Source: Kluyvera ascorbata ATCC 33433
GTDB taxonomy: Bacteria > Pseudomonadota > Gammaproteobacteria > Enterobacterales > Enterobacteriaceae
DNA: 64,000 nucleotides
NCBI RefSeq assembly: GCF_000735365.1
Contig: NZ_JMPL01000010.1
Span: forward strand, 16,481-80,480
Direction of reading: 5' to 3'
The translations under genes were made by a program, and so were the position numbers. The number at the start of each line of letters is the position of its first letter. Position 1 is the stretch's first letter. Below the pieces are notes generated by a model. That model had not been told where the DNA came from and ran no database searches. It saw only the letters and a program-made list of their open reading frames with translations. Below, piece by piece: positions 16,702-26,257 of this stretch.

Positions 16702-16726
16702 GATAAATAAAACGATGGAGTTGTGT

Positions 16727-17275
16727 ATGACACAGCCAATCAGCGTGATTGCTCAAAGCCTGGTACGTGAGCGCGCAAGAACCGGATTATCTCTGGCCGA
16801 AATCGCCCGTCGCGCCGGTATTGCCAAATCAACGCTTTCGCAGCTTGAGGCCGGGAACGGTAACCCTAGCCTGGAAACTTTATGGGCACTTTGTGTCGCG
16901 CTGGATATTCCTTTTGCCCGTCTGCTTGAGCCGCAGCCCAACAAAACCCAGGTGATCCGCCGGGGTGAGGGGACGAAGGTGATTGCCGAGCAGGCCAACT
17001 ATCAGGCCACATTACTCGCGACCTGCCCACCGGGCGCGCGCCGCGATATCTATCTGCTGACGACGCAGCCTGGTGCAGACCGTATCTCGCAGCCGCACCC
17101 GCCTGGTTCAATTGAGCATATTGTTGTCACGCAGGGCCGAGCACTGGTTGGCCTGACCGCAGCGCCGGAAGAGCTGAATGCGGGCGATTACATCTGCTAT
17201 CCCGCTGATGAGCCACATCTTTTTAAAGCGCTGGAGCCGGATACGCTGGCGATTCTGGTCGCGGAGCAGAACTGA
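16727..17275 (+). CDS. XRE-family transcriptional regulator with cupin domain
   Basis: The 182-aa regulator has an N-terminal XRE helix-turn-helix (~10-65; TGLSLAEIARRAGIAKSTLSQLEAGNGNPSLETLWAL) and a C-terminal cupin-2 fold (~110-180; IEHIVVTQGRALVGL, AGDYICYPADEPHLFKAL). The ATG at 16727 has GGAG 6 bp upstream, whereas the frame's earlier ATG at 16715 has none. It is divergent from azlCD and most likely senses an amino acid or derivative to control the exporter. Confidence 0.85.
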   Translation: MTQPISVIAQSLVRERARTGLSLAEIARRAGIAKSTLSQLEAGNGNPSLETLWALCVALDIPFARLLEPQPNKTQVIRRGEGTKVIAEQANYQATLLATCPPGARRDIYLLTTQPGADRISQPHPPGSIEHIVVTQGRALVGLTAAPEELNAGDYICYPADEPHLFKALEPDTLAILVAEQN

Positions 17276-17281
17276 AAGTGG

Positions 17282-17318
17282 ATAGATGCAGATATATATA
17301 ATTCTGCATCTATTTTTT
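17282..17318 (+). terminator. Terminator of the XRE-cupin gene
   Basis: A perfect 11-bp stem, ATAGATGCAGA / TCTGCATCTAT, is followed by a T run. Confidence 0.85.
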
Positions 17319-17630
17319 AAAATCATAACATCAAAATAATATTTAATTTTTATTTGTTTATATATCTTATATTTTGGATTTATAGTTTATCCTGCTATTA
17401 TTATTTTATCTTCCATCAATGTTATCTCGCTCACGATCTTTTCATTCCCCTTATTTACGCGCTAAAAATTATTAGCTAGTGTTCGTGTGCCTGCTAAGAA
17501 ATGTAATTTCTCTTTAGAATGTATTCATTCTGGTAAGGGAATTATAAAAACATTCATCACTATTATATAAGTGCGCATGAAATCTCTTTTGGGGTTTCCA
17601 GGTTATTCTTTATTTCAAGGAAAGTGAATA
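17319..17630. other. AT-rich spacer upstream of the porin gene
   Basis: About 310 bp, strongly AT-rich, with no open frame of note. It must hold the porin promoter. I saw no CRP or other operator that I would defend. Confidence 0.5.
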
Positions 17631-19029
17631 ATGAAGAAAACGACATTAGCTGTCGCTATTGGATTATTATTAGTGGCTAATACTAGTTTTGCTAAAACAA
17701 CGAAAATGACGTTGGAGCAGCGACTGGAACAGTTAGAATCCCGTCTGGAAGCAGCAGAAAACCGGGCCGATCGGGCTGAGCAAAAAGTCCAGGATTTGCA
17801 GGTACAGCAGGCCGCTGAAATTAAAGAAATTAAAGCTGCTCAGGGCAATACGCCGGTGAACGGTGAAACGAGAGTGGAAGAAACCAGGAAAAATGCGGCC
17901 ACACCTAATCTTGTTTTGAGCGGCTATGGCGATCTCAAAATCTACGGTGACGTTGAATTCAATATGGATGGCGAAAGCCGCCGCGGTACGCTGAGCAAAC
18001 TTAATGAAGATCACTCCATTGGAACATGGGATATGGACGGTCGTATCCTGATTGGTTTTGATGGGGTGCGTAAGATGAGTAACGGTCAGTTCGCTGGCTT
18101 CTCTATACAACCGTTGGCCGATATGTATGGCACCATGAATCTTGATGATGCGCGCTTCAATTTCGGCCAGGAAAATGACTGGAAAGTGGAAGTCGGTCGT
18201 TTCGAAGCTTTCGATATGTTCCCACTGAATCAGGATACCTTTGTCGAGCATTCGGGGAATACAGCTAATGATCTGTATACCGATGGTCAGGGTTACATCT
18301 ATATGATGAAAGAAGGCCGCGGTCGTTCCGATGCGGGTGGTAATTTCCTGATGAGTAAGCAGGTAGATGACTGGTACTTCGAACTTAACTCGCTGATTGA
18401 AGACGGTACTACTCTTTTTTCTGACGGCGATAACGTGAATGTAGACGGTCGTACCTATCACGGTCGTAAGATGGAACAGGATAAAAACGTCGTCTATCTG
18501 CGTCCGGTTGTGAACTGGAAGCCAACATCTGAGCTTTCTTTCTCCGCGGCAATGGAATCGAACGTGGTGAACAACGCTTACGGTTATACCAACAGCAAAG
18601 GCGAGTTTGTCGATCAGTCTGACCGTACCGGCTATGGTTTAACCATGACCTGGGATACCACTAAAGGTGACCCGGATAATGGCGTTATCTTTAACCTGAA
18701 CACTGCCTATCTGGACGCCACTAACGAAGATGACTTTACTGCGGCCACTAATATCTGGTGGAAAAATGTTGAAGTGGGTTATATCTACGCACACAATAAA
18801 ATTAGCGATTTTGCGGGTGTAGTCTGTGATAACAACTGCATTATTCAGGAAGAAGGCACTTACGATATTCATACAGTCCATGCGTCATATTGGATTAAAA
18901 ACGTAATGAATATGGAGAACTTTAATATTTATCTGGGGACTTATTATTCTAAAATCCAGAGTGATGAAAAAGTCATCCTCTGATGACGATCGCTACGGCG
19001 CACGTGTCCGCTTCAAATACTATTTCTAA
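17631..19029 (+). pseudogene. Carbohydrate (RafY/ScrY-like) outer membrane porin, frameshifted near the 3' end
   Basis: The precursor has a signal peptide (cleavage after NTSFA, ~21), an N-terminal heptad-rich coiled coil (~27-65, as in ScrY-type sugar porins), then a beta-barrel from LSGYGDLKIYGDVEF onward. The continuous frame stops at 18983 after 450 aa (SDEKVIL). One base later in phase, the sequence reads SSSDDDRYGARVRFKYYF and stops at 19029. That is a perfect last beta-strand with the terminal Phe that outer membrane proteins need. A single extra base within GAAAAAGTC (~18966-18972) explains this. Either the gene is inactivated at its last strand or the base is a sequencing error. It is convergent with the rhamnose operon; the sugar is unknown. 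Confidence 0.8.
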
Positions 19030-19035
19030 AAATGG

Positions 19036-19066
19036 AAAAGGCCTCTGGATACAGAGGCCTTTTTAT
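19036..19066. terminator. Terminator between the porin and rhaM
   Basis: AAAAGGCCTCT / AGAGGCCTTTT stem with T run between converging genes. The flanking A and T tracts suggest it works in both directions. Confidence 0.85.
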
Positions 19067-19091
19067 ATGGCACGGTATACAAACCGTTTAT

Positions 19092-19406
19092 TTATTCCAG
19101 ATAAAACACTTCTTTCAATTCTGCGCTTACCGGGCTGTTATCCGGGTTAGACGGCATCACGTCGGTCATGTGCTTCCACCAACGCTGGCACACCTCGGTG
19201 TTCGCCACCGCGTTCCAGCGATCTTCGGACTCAATCTCTACGGTTGCAAACAGCAGGTTACGTTCTTTATCGAGATAAATCGCGTAATGGTGAGCGCCGT
19301 GTGCTTTTAGCACGGCTTCCAGCTCCGGCCAGATTGGGCTGTGGCGACGTTGGTACTCTTCGTGTGCGTTGGCGTTCACCTGCATCACAAAGGCTTTACG
19401 GATCAT
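19092..19406 (-). CDS. rhaM: L-rhamnose mutarotase
   Basis: The 104-aa protein matches RhaM. It has [22 protein letters not shown] at the N-terminus (conserved His for proton transfer), the [15 protein letters not shown] core and the terminal FYLE. It interconverts alpha and beta anomers of L-rhamnose in the cytosol. It is the last gene of the rha operon here, overlapping the upstream dehydrogenase stop by 4 bp. Confidence 0.96.
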   Translation of the reverse strand: MIRKAFVMQVNANAHEEYQRRHSPIWPELEAVLKAHGAHHYAIYLDKERNLLFATVEIESEDRWNAVANTEVCQRWWKHMTDVMPSNPDNSPVSAELKEVFYLE

Positions 19407-20551
19407 AAGGCCTCCAGGTACAGCTCGCGAACTTCATCGCGGCTGGCGGTTCGCGGGTTGCAAGGCGCACATGGGTCGGCCAGCGCTTTATCCAGCCAGC
19501 CTTCGATATCAGCTTTGGTCACGCCGAGTTTGCTGAACCCTTCAGGAATGCCCACGCGAGCGCTGAGTTTACGGATGGCGGCGATCGCCTCCATGCTCGC
19601 AACTTCATCGCTCATGTTGCGGGTATCAACGCCCATCGCCTGCGCCACGCGGGCAAAGCGCGCTACGGCGTTCGGGCGGTTAAAGTTCTCGATGATTGGC
19701 AGCAGAATAGCGTTACACACGCCGTGCGGCAGGTTGTGCGTGGCACCCGGCTGATGCGCCAGCGCGTGTACTAAACCCAGACCGGCGCTGTTAAACGCCA
19801 TGCCCGCCAGATACTGGCCAAATGCCATCTGCTCGCGAGCTTCCAGGTTGTGACCCTCGTCGACGGCTTTCGGCAGCCACAGAGTAATAAGGCGAATGGC
19901 TTCGAGCGCGTTGGCATCGGTCAGCGGGTGTGCGCCGACGGAGACATACGCTTCAACCGCGTGAGTCAGCGCGTCCATGCCAGTGGCGGCGGTGACGGAA
20001 GCCGGAATATCGAGCATCACGCTGGCATCGTCAACGGCGATGTCCGGAATGATGTTGGAATCGATAATCACCTCTTTCACCTGGCGCGCGGAATCGATGA
20101 TCACCGCATTGCTGGTCATTTCTGCGGCAGTACCGGCGGTGGTATTGATCGCCACCAGATGGACGCCCGCATTCAGCACTTTGCCGACGCCAGAGTACGC
20201 GGTTGACGGACCAAGGTTGGCGGTCAGGATCTTAATCGCTTTCGCCGTGTCGATTGGACTGCCGCCGCCGAAGGCGATGATGTAGTCACAGTTTTCGGCC
20301 TGATAGGCGGCAAAGCCTTTTTGCACCAGCTCTTCGGTTGGGTTCGGGAAAACCTCATCGAACAGGTGATAAGACATTTTATGCTCGTCCAGCGCGGTGA
20401 ACAGGCTCTCCAGCAGGCCCATTTTCACCAGTTGGCCGTCGGTGACGATCAGCGCTTTTCCCCATTGCTTACCGGCAACCAGGTTGACCATATCACCAAT
20501 GGCGCCCGCGCCGTGCAGGCTGATTTTTGGCAGTGCTAACATAAAACTCAT
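19403..20551 (-). CDS. Iron-containing alcohol dehydrogenase, probable lactaldehyde reductase
   Basis: The 382-aa group III dehydrogenase has the NAD-binding [12 protein letters not shown] motif (~96-107) and the metal-binding region from [11 protein letters not shown] to [20 protein letters not shown]. It falls in the FucO/YiaY/EutG family and is the same length as FucO, although its sequence is nearer YiaY-like members. In this operon the expected task is reducing the L-lactaldehyde released by RhaD to 1,2-propanediol under fermentation (inferred from context). It overlaps rhaM by 4 bp and follows the ABC permease genes. Confidence 0.85.
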   Translation of the reverse strand: MSFMLALPKISLHGAGAIGDMVNLVAGKQWGKALIVTDGQLVKMGLLESLFTALDEHKMSYHLFDEVFPNPTEELVQKGFAAYQAENCDYIIAFGGGSPIDTAKAIKILTANLGPSTAYSGVGKVLNAGVHLVAINTTAGTAAEMTSNAVIIDSARQVKEVIIDSNIIPDIAVDDASVMLDIPASVTAATGMDALTHAVEAYVSVGAHPLTDANALEAIRLITLWLPKAVDEGHNLEAREQMAFGQYLAGMAFNSAGLGLVHALAHQPGATHNLPHGVCNAILLPIIENFNRPNAVARFARVAQAMGVDTRNMSDEVASMEAIAAIRKLSARVGIPEGFSKLGVTKADIEGWLDKALADPCAPCNPRTASRDEVRELYLEAL

Positions 20552-20621
20552 GGTGTTTCTCCTTAAATACCTAACTTATGAAATCCTGTTTTCCCCTCAT
20601 CCTGTGGGGTGAGGAGCATCT

Positions 20622-21626
20622 TTAAATTCGTCTTCGTTGCATCACCCGGCGAGCAATAATCGGCAGTGAAATCACCACGATCAGCATCGCGCCGATGATG
20701 ATGGACATGACGATGCCGGGGACGTTTAGCAGGCTCAGCCCGAAGGTGACGAGCCCCATCAGAAAGGCGGCGATAATGACGCCGACCATGCTGCCGGAGC
20801 CGCCAAGAATGTTAATGCCGCCGAGTACCGCCATGGTCACCACCGCCAGCTCCCAGCCCATCGCAATGGTGGGCCGGGTACTGCCCAGACGAGAAGTTAG
20901 CAGCACCGCCGCCAGGCCAGACATCAGCCCGACCAGCGCGAACAGCAGCAGGTTGTGGCGCTTAACGTTAATCCCCGAATACCATGCGCCGGTGGGGTTA
21001 TTGCCGATGGCGTAGGTGCGACGGCCAAAGTTGGTTTTGTGCAGCAGGAAGGCAAATGCTGCGGCGAGCACGATAAACAGCGCAAACTCAAACGACAGTG
21101 CGCCCCATACGTAGCCCTGGCCGAACCAGGCGAAGCTCTCCGGGTATTTGTTCAGTGCCTGGTCACCGAGCAGAATGTAGGTAATGCCGCGATACAGGCT
21201 CATCGTGCCGATGGTGATGACGATGGAAGAGAGGTTAAAGCGGGTGACCAGCAGCCCGTTAAACAGCCCGCACAGCAGGCCGACCCCTAGCCCAACGCAA
21301 ACCAGCAATGGCGTGTCCATTCCAGCGGCGGCGCAGAAGCCCATCAGCGTGGAGCTCAGGGCGATGGTCGACGCGACTGACAGGTCAATCTCGCGGGCGA
21401 TAATCAGCATCGCCATCGGTAGCACGATGATCGCTTTCTCGGTGAAGTTGAAGGTGGCGTCCGACAGGTTCCAGATGTTGAGGAAGTAGGGCGAAGCCAG
21501 CGCGTTCCCGACAAACACCAGCAGCGTCACCGCCAGTAAAAAGCCTTCCCAGCACAGCAGACGCTGGAAGAACGACGGCGCAGCGATTTCCGTTTTAATC
21601 TCGTCCGGCATCATTATTTTGCTCAT
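20622..21626 (-). CDS. rhaQ: Rhamnose ABC transporter permease RhaQ
   Basis: The 334-aa inner-membrane permease of the carbohydrate uptake-2 (RbsC-like) family has 8-10 helices and the conserved MAMLIIAREIDLSVAS and GGINILGGSGSM segments. It pairs with the neighbouring RhaP permease. The start overlaps the rhaP stop by 4 bp. The product is named by operon order S-T-P-Q as in Rhizobium leguminosarum. Confidence 0.85.
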   Translation of the reverse strand: MSKIMMPDEIKTEIAAPSFFQRLLCWEGFLLAVTLLVFVGNALASPYFLNIWNLSDATFNFTEKAIIVLPMAMLIIAREIDLSVASTIALSSTLMGFCAAAGMDTPLLVCVGLGVGLLCGLFNGLLVTRFNLSSIVITIGTMSLYRGITYILLGDQALNKYPESFAWFGQGYVWGALSFEFALFIVLAAAFAFLLHKTNFGRRTYAIGNNPTGAWYSGINVKRHNLLLFALVGLMSGLAAVLLTSRLGSTRPTIAMGWELAVVTMAVLGGINILGGSGSMVGVIIAAFLMGLVTFGLSLLNVPGIVMSIIIGAMLIVVISLPIIARRVMQRRRI

Positions 21627-22627
21627 GAGCGCACCGCCTGTTTTTGTCGGGCCAGCGCGGCATCGCGCAGGATCAGTCGTCCTTTGCGTTTATTGCCGCG
21701 TTCGTTCAGCAGGACGGCAATCACAATGACCGCGCCGGAAATGGCCATCTGCCAGAACGGCGAAATACCGATCACCGGCAGGGCGTTGTTGATGATGCCG
21801 AGGAACAGCGCGCCGCACAGGCAGCCCACCACACGCCCGGTACCGCCCATGGTGCTGATCCCGCCAATCACGCAGGCAGCTACTACCTGAAGTTCGAAGC
21901 CGTTAGCGACGTCGACGTAGGCCACGGCAAAGCGCGAGATCCACAAATAGCCGCAGAACCCGGCCAGTGCGCCAGAAAGGCAGAAGCTGACGAACTGCAT
22001 TTTCCCGGCGTTGATCCCGGTGTAGTAGGCGGCGGTGGCGTTGCCTCCGGCGGTGTAGAGCGCCCGCCCGGTGCGGCTAAAGCGCAGGAAGTAGCCGACC
22101 AGCAGCAGCGCAGCCACGGCACACCAGCTTAGTACCGGCAGACCCAACAGTGAGGCGCGCGGCAGGCCGAGGAAATCGGCGCTCATCTGATGCGAGTTGA
22201 CCCAGCCGCCGTCGGAGAGCAGGAAGATAATCCCGCGGTAGATGCTCATGGTGCCAAGCGTCACCACAATCGCCGGAATACCGAGCTTCCAGACCAGCAG
22301 GCCGTTAATCATGCCCATCACCAGCCCCAGCGCCGTCGCTAGCAGCAGTAACGCCCATACAGGAACGGTCGGAAAATGGAAGTTAAGCAGCGCAACGATC
22401 ATCCCGGTGAGCGCCAGATTGGCGGCCATCGACAGGTCGATGCCTTTGGTTAGCAGCACCATCATCTGTCCCAGCGCGAGGATGATTAGGATGGCGGTAT
22501 CGTTGAACATTTCCACCAGGTTACCCGGTGAGACGAACGACGGCACGCGGCTGCCGATGGCACCGATCATCAAAATGATGACCGCGGCGAGCAGCGCTTC
22601 GCGGTGTTTAAATAAGGATTGCCACAT
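21623..22627 (-). CDS. rhaP: Rhamnose ABC transporter permease RhaP
   Basis: This second RbsC-like permease, 334 aa, has VLLTKGIDLSMAANLALTGM near the third helix and GGISTMGGTGRVVG before the last helices. It is 4 bp overlapped with rhaQ and directly abuts the ATPase stop. The two permeases share layout but differ clearly, so they form a heterodimeric pore. Confidence 0.85.
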   Translation of the reverse strand: MWQSLFKHREALLAAVIILMIGAIGSRVPSFVSPGNLVEMFNDTAILIILALGQMMVLLTKGIDLSMAANLALTGMIVALLNFHFPTVPVWALLLLATALGLVMGMINGLLVWKLGIPAIVVTLGTMSIYRGIIFLLSDGGWVNSHQMSADFLGLPRASLLGLPVLSWCAVAALLLVGYFLRFSRTGRALYTAGGNATAAYYTGINAGKMQFVSFCLSGALAGFCGYLWISRFAVAYVDVANGFELQVVAACVIGGISTMGGTGRVVGCLCGALFLGIINNALPVIGISPFWQMAISGAVIVIAVLLNERGNKRKGRLILRDAALARQKQAVRS

Positions 22628-24133
22628 TTATGCTGCCTCCTTCCCCGCGCCGCTGGCGGCACTGACGATGGTTTCTGCTGTAGCTTCACCGGCCTGATAT
22701 TCCGCGACCATCAGCCCTTCATGCATCACGATAATGCGGTCGGCCATGCCCATCACTTCCGGCAGTTCCGATGACACCATAATCACCGCCAGCCCCTGAG
22801 CAACCAGCTCGGACATAAACTGATGCACCGCGGCCTTTGAGCCGATATCGATGCCTTTGGTCGGTTCATCAAGAATGATCACGTCAGGATGGGTTGCCAG
22901 CCATTTGCCGATCACCACTTTCTGTTGATTACCGCCGGAGAGAGTCTCCACCGGCTGTCGCCAGCTAAAGGCTTTTACCTGCAATCGTCGGGCGTATTCG
23001 TCGGCAAGCTGCCATTCGCGCGCGTCGTTGAGCACGCCGCGCGGGTTGAGTTTGCTCAGCTGCGGCAGGCTAATGTTCTGGGCAATCGGCAGTTCGATAA
23101 TCGCCCCCTGCTTTTGTCGCTCTTCCGGCACGCAGACGATTCCGGCATTGATGGCATCAGCAGGCTGGCGAAAACGTACCGGTTTGCCGTTCAGGACTAT
23201 CTCGCCGGACGACGGATGCGACACGCCGGAAAGCGCCTGCATCAGCTCGGTGCGCCCGGCGCCGACCAGGCCGTAAAAGCCGAGAATTTCCCCTTTACGC
23301 AGGGTGAAGTCGATATGGGCAAATTCGGTCGGGTGGCAAAGGTCTTTGACCTCCAGCACCACGCTGCCTTTTTCACAGGCCACTTTCGGGTAGGTTTGCG
23401 TGATCGCACGGCCTACCATCATGGCAACCATTCGCTCTTCGGTTATCTCATTGATTGCGCCGGAGCCCACGTATACGCCGTCGCGTAAGATGGTGTAGTG
23501 ATCCGCGAGCTCAAAAATTTCATCAAACTTGTGCGAGATAAACAGGATGGCTTTGCCTTCCAGCTTCAGACGTTCAACGATTTGATAAAACTCCAGAATC
23601 TCGTGCTGGGAGAGGGCGGCGGTGGGTTCGTCGAGGATCACCACCTGCGCCTCAAATGACAACGCGCGCGCGATCGCCACCATGTGGCGCTGGGCGATGC
23701 TGAGGGTTTTTAAGATGGCGCGCGGGTCAATCTGCACGTCGAGGCGGGAGAGGATTTCCCGCGCTTTCTGGTGCATCGCAGGCCAGTCGAGCTTTTTCAG
23801 CCAGCCTTTGTAGAGGTACTGGCCGACAAAAATATTTTCGGTGACCGAGAGTTCATCGAACAGCACGGTTTCCTGATGAATAGCGGTGATCCCTACCCGG
23901 TGCGCGGAGTCCGGCGTGGGCAGGGTAATCGGAATGGCCTTGTAGAGAATCTCGCCCTCTTCGGCCTGATAAATGCCGGTCATCACTTTGACCAGCGTGG
24001 ACTTGCCCGCGCCGTTTTCACCGATTAACGCGGTGACCTTGCCGGGCCAGAGATCGAGCTGTACGTTTTCAAGCGCGCGCACGCCGGGGAAGACTTTGGT
24101 TATCCCCTTAAGCTGCAGCAAAGGTGTAGCCAT
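22628..24133 (-). CDS. Rhamnose ABC transporter ATP-binding protein (RhaT type)
   Basis: The 501-aa protein is a tandem ABC ATPase of the RbsA/MglA type. The first Walker A is GENGAGKST (~38-46), with Walker B VVILDEPTAAL. The second half has the degenerate Walker A GLVGAGRTE typical of sugar ATPases, the signature LSGGNQQKVVIGKWL and Walker B VIILDEPTKGID. It is called RhaT in Rhizobium; I leave the symbol blank because rhaT also names the proton symporter gene at 31054-32088. Confidence 0.88.
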   Translation of the reverse strand: MATPLLQLKGITKVFPGVRALENVQLDLWPGKVTALIGENGAGKSTLVKVMTGIYQAEEGEILYKAIPITLPTPDSAHRVGITAIHQETVLFDELSVTENIFVGQYLYKGWLKKLDWPAMHQKAREILSRLDVQIDPRAILKTLSIAQRHMVAIARALSFEAQVVILDEPTAALSQHEILEFYQIVERLKLEGKAILFISHKFDEIFELADHYTILRDGVYVGSGAINEITEERMVAMMVGRAITQTYPKVACEKGSVVLEVKDLCHPTEFAHIDFTLRKGEILGFYGLVGAGRTELMQALSGVSHPSSGEIVLNGKPVRFRQPADAINAGIVCVPEERQKQGAIIELPIAQNISLPQLSKLNPRGVLNDAREWQLADEYARRLQVKAFSWRQPVETLSGGNQQKVVIGKWLATHPDVIILDEPTKGIDIGSKAAVHQFMSELVAQGLAVIMVSSELPEVMGMADRIIVMHEGLMVAEYQAGEATAETIVSAASGAGKEAA

Positions 24134-24193
24134 AATCGTTCTCCATCATAGGGGATTTGTAGGGCAGGTAAGCCATAGCGCACCTGCCGTTTT

Positions 24194-24226
24194 GCCGGAT
24201 GGCGCTAGCGCTTATCCGGCCTACAA
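24194..24226. repeat. REP palindrome between the ATPase and binding-protein genes
   Basis: GCCGGATGGCGCTAGCGCTT followed by ATCCGGCCTACAA is a typical enterobacterial REP unit. It lies inside the rha operon, where such elements stabilise upstream mRNA and can uncouple the high binding-protein level from downstream genes. Confidence 0.85.
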
Positions 24227-24232
24227 AACGCA

Positions 24233-25219
24233 TCAGAAGATTTTTGAGAACTTATCAATATTGCTGGCATCGTAGACGAACGGCTCGGACATCGCGCCGT
24301 TGCCGTCAGCATCGAGCTTCACTTTGCCCAGCTTGCCCATGCTGGCTTCGGTTTTGGTTGCCGTGCCTTTTACCAGGTCATCAGCGAGATAAGTCGCGGC
24401 ATAGCCCAGATCGATCGGGTTCCAGATGGCGAAGCTTTTGCTCGCGCCGGACTTAATCGCCCCGGCCATTTCAGACGGCAGCCCCAGCCCGGTAACGTAA
24501 ACTTTGCCGATTTTTCCCTGATCCTTCACCGCCTGCGCCGCCGCGACGATGCCGACGGAAGACGGTGAGACAATCACTTTCAGGTCCGGATAGGACTTCA
24601 GCAGCCCGACCGCTTCGCGGTAGCTTTTATCCGACAGGTCGTCGCCGTAGGCCACGGTCACCAGGTTGATGGACGGATAGTTCGGCAGCACCTTTTTCAT
24701 CTCGCCAATCCAGATATTCTGGTTGGTGGAGGTTGGGGTCGCGCTCAGAATGGCGACATCGCCTTTCTCCACGTTCAGCGCTTTCAGCGCATCGGCGGCA
24801 AGCTTAACGTTGGTTTCACCAATCAGCTGATTGTTCGACGGATTCAGGTGAATCTGGCGGCCACCGGCGGCAACGCCGGAATCCCATGACACGACTTTAA
24901 TGCCGCGCTGCATGGCTTTTTTCAGTACCGGCACGACGGCATCGGGATCGTTAGCGGAAATTGCGATCGCATCGACGCCCTGAGCGATCAGCCCATTGAG
25001 CACTTCGATCTGCGCCTCGGCCGTGGTGGTGGTCGGGCCGGTGTAAATGACTTTAACATCGCCTAACTCTTTGGCCGCCTCCTGTGCGCCAACGTTCGCG
25101 GCTTCGAAGAAGCCATTGCCTAATGACTTCGCCACGAGGGCAATTTTCACTTCAGCTAAAGCGGAACCGGACAACGCCAGGGCGGCAACGGTGAGGATGA
25201 AGCTTGCTTTTATTTTCAT
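24233..25219 (-). CDS. Rhamnose ABC transporter periplasmic binding protein
   Basis: The 328-aa precursor has a signal peptide (MKIKASFILTVAALALSGSALA, cleavage ~22) followed by a type I periplasmic binding fold with VKIALVAKSLGNGFFEAANVGAQ at the N-terminus and ISANDPDAVVPVLKKA. It belongs to the RhaS/AI-2-like sugar binding group. It captures L-rhamnose and delivers it to RhaPQ. It lies first in the transporter cluster, 92 bp downstream of rhaD. The Rhizobium name RhaS is shared with the activator gene, so no symbol is given. Confidence 0.87.
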   Translation of the reverse strand: MKIKASFILTVAALALSGSALAEVKIALVAKSLGNGFFEAANVGAQEAAKELGDVKVIYTGPTTTTAEAQIEVLNGLIAQGVDAIAISANDPDAVVPVLKKAMQRGIKVVSWDSGVAAGGRQIHLNPSNNQLIGETNVKLAADALKALNVEKGDVAILSATPTSTNQNIWIGEMKKVLPNYPSINLVTVAYGDDLSDKSYREAVGLLKSYPDLKVIVSPSSVGIVAAAQAVKDQGKIGKVYVTGLGLPSEMAGAIKSGASKSFAIWNPIDLGYAATYLADDLVKGTATKTEASMGKLGKVKLDADGNGAMSEPFVYDASNIDKFSKIF

Positions 25220-25311
25220 TGCTTGTACTCCACGGTTTTGAGTTAGTTGGTTTGCAGGTAACAGAATTTTTTCCCCTGCGGATCGTTGCCCGCAGGGGTT
25301 ATGCGATGTTC

Positions 25312-26142
25312 TTACTTGTACAGATTTAATGCGCTGGCCATCGGGGTCACGCCAAAGCGTTGGCCGAGGGCAATCAGTTCTTGCTGCGTGATGGTCTGCT
25401 TCATGCCGCCCATCGAGTACACCTTAACCAGCACTTCTGCGGATTTTTCGGCGGTATCAATCAGACCAAAAGTTTCGTCGAGCGTAGGGCCGCTGCCGAA
25501 GACGCCGTGGAACGGCCACAGCACCAGAGAGTGTTGCTGCATAGAAACGGCGGTCGCCTGACCGATTTCATCCGTTCCCGGCACCATCCACGGCAGAATG
25601 CCGACACCGTCCGGGAAGACCACCAGACACTCGGTGCTGCCTTCCCACAGTTTGCGGGTAATCAACGCGGAGTCGTTTTCCAGTACGTAGGTCAGCGCGA
25701 TCAGGTTGGTCGCGTGGCAGTGCATGATGACGCGGTCTTTACCGCCGGTCAGTTTGATACGTTCGCAGTGTGACAGGAAATGCGCCGGCAGTTCGGAGGT
25801 TGGTACAGCTTCGTGAGTCAGCCCCCACAAAATATGGTAGCCCGCGCCGTCGCTATCGACTTTCACCACGCCGAGGTTGGCGGCCGGGTCGAGCTGCACG
25901 TTGCGGAAGAACTTGCCGGAACCGGTGACGATAAACGGCGTATTTGCCAGCATTGGCATCGGCTGGCTCAGGGCGATATAGCGCGGTTTAGCGTGGAAAT
26001 CAGCGGTGAACGGCGCGATATCCGTATCGTCCAGGCGCAGCGTCAGGTTGCCGCCGTTGCGTTCGTCCCAGCCTTTTAACCAGGCGTCAGAGGTGGCTTT
26101 AATCATGCCCTGGACGAACCAGGAATCGGTAATGGTCTGCAT
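25312..26142 (-). CDS. rhaD: Rhamnulose-1-phosphate aldolase
   Basis: The 276-aa zinc-dependent class II aldolase matches E. coli RhaD (274 aa). The metal ligands are in VIMHCHATN (~140-147) with a further His in the [11 protein letters not shown] region. It cleaves L-rhamnulose-1-phosphate to dihydroxyacetone phosphate and L-lactaldehyde in the cytosol. A REP pair separates it from rhaA, as is common in this operon. Confidence 0.97.
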   Translation of the reverse strand: MQTITDSWFVQGMIKATSDAWLKGWDERNGGNLTLRLDDTDIAPFTADFHAKPRYIALSQPMPMLANTPFIVTGSGKFFRNVQLDPAANLGVVKVDSDGAGYHILWGLTHEAVPTSELPAHFLSHCERIKLTGGKDRVIMHCHATNLIALTYVLENDSALITRKLWEGSTECLVVFPDGVGILPWMVPGTDEIGQATAVSMQQHSLVLWPFHGVFGSGPTLDETFGLIDTAEKSAEVLVKVYSMGGMKQTITQQELIALGQRFGVTPMASALNLYK

Positions 26143-26168
26143 AGTCTTTGTGTCCTGTTTGCTTTAAT

Positions 26169-26246
26169 GCCCGATGGCGCTGCGCTTATCGGGCCTACAA
26201 CGGCTGTTGTTTCGTAGGCCGGATAAGGCAAAGCCGCCATCCGGCA
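26169..26246. repeat. BIME: two inverted REP units between rhaA and rhaD
   Basis: The unit GCCCGATGGCGCTGCGCTT…CGGGCCTACAA (26169-26200) is followed by an oppositely oriented unit, GTAGGCCGGATAAGGC…CCATCCGGC (26214-26246). Confidence 0.88.
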
Positions 26247-26257
26247 ATCGCACTCGA

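Noticed and set aside
26169-26246. Palindromic repeats resembling CRISPR repeats
   Set aside because: Only two inverted units with REP consensus and no spacer pattern; similar single units occur in several spacers of the window.
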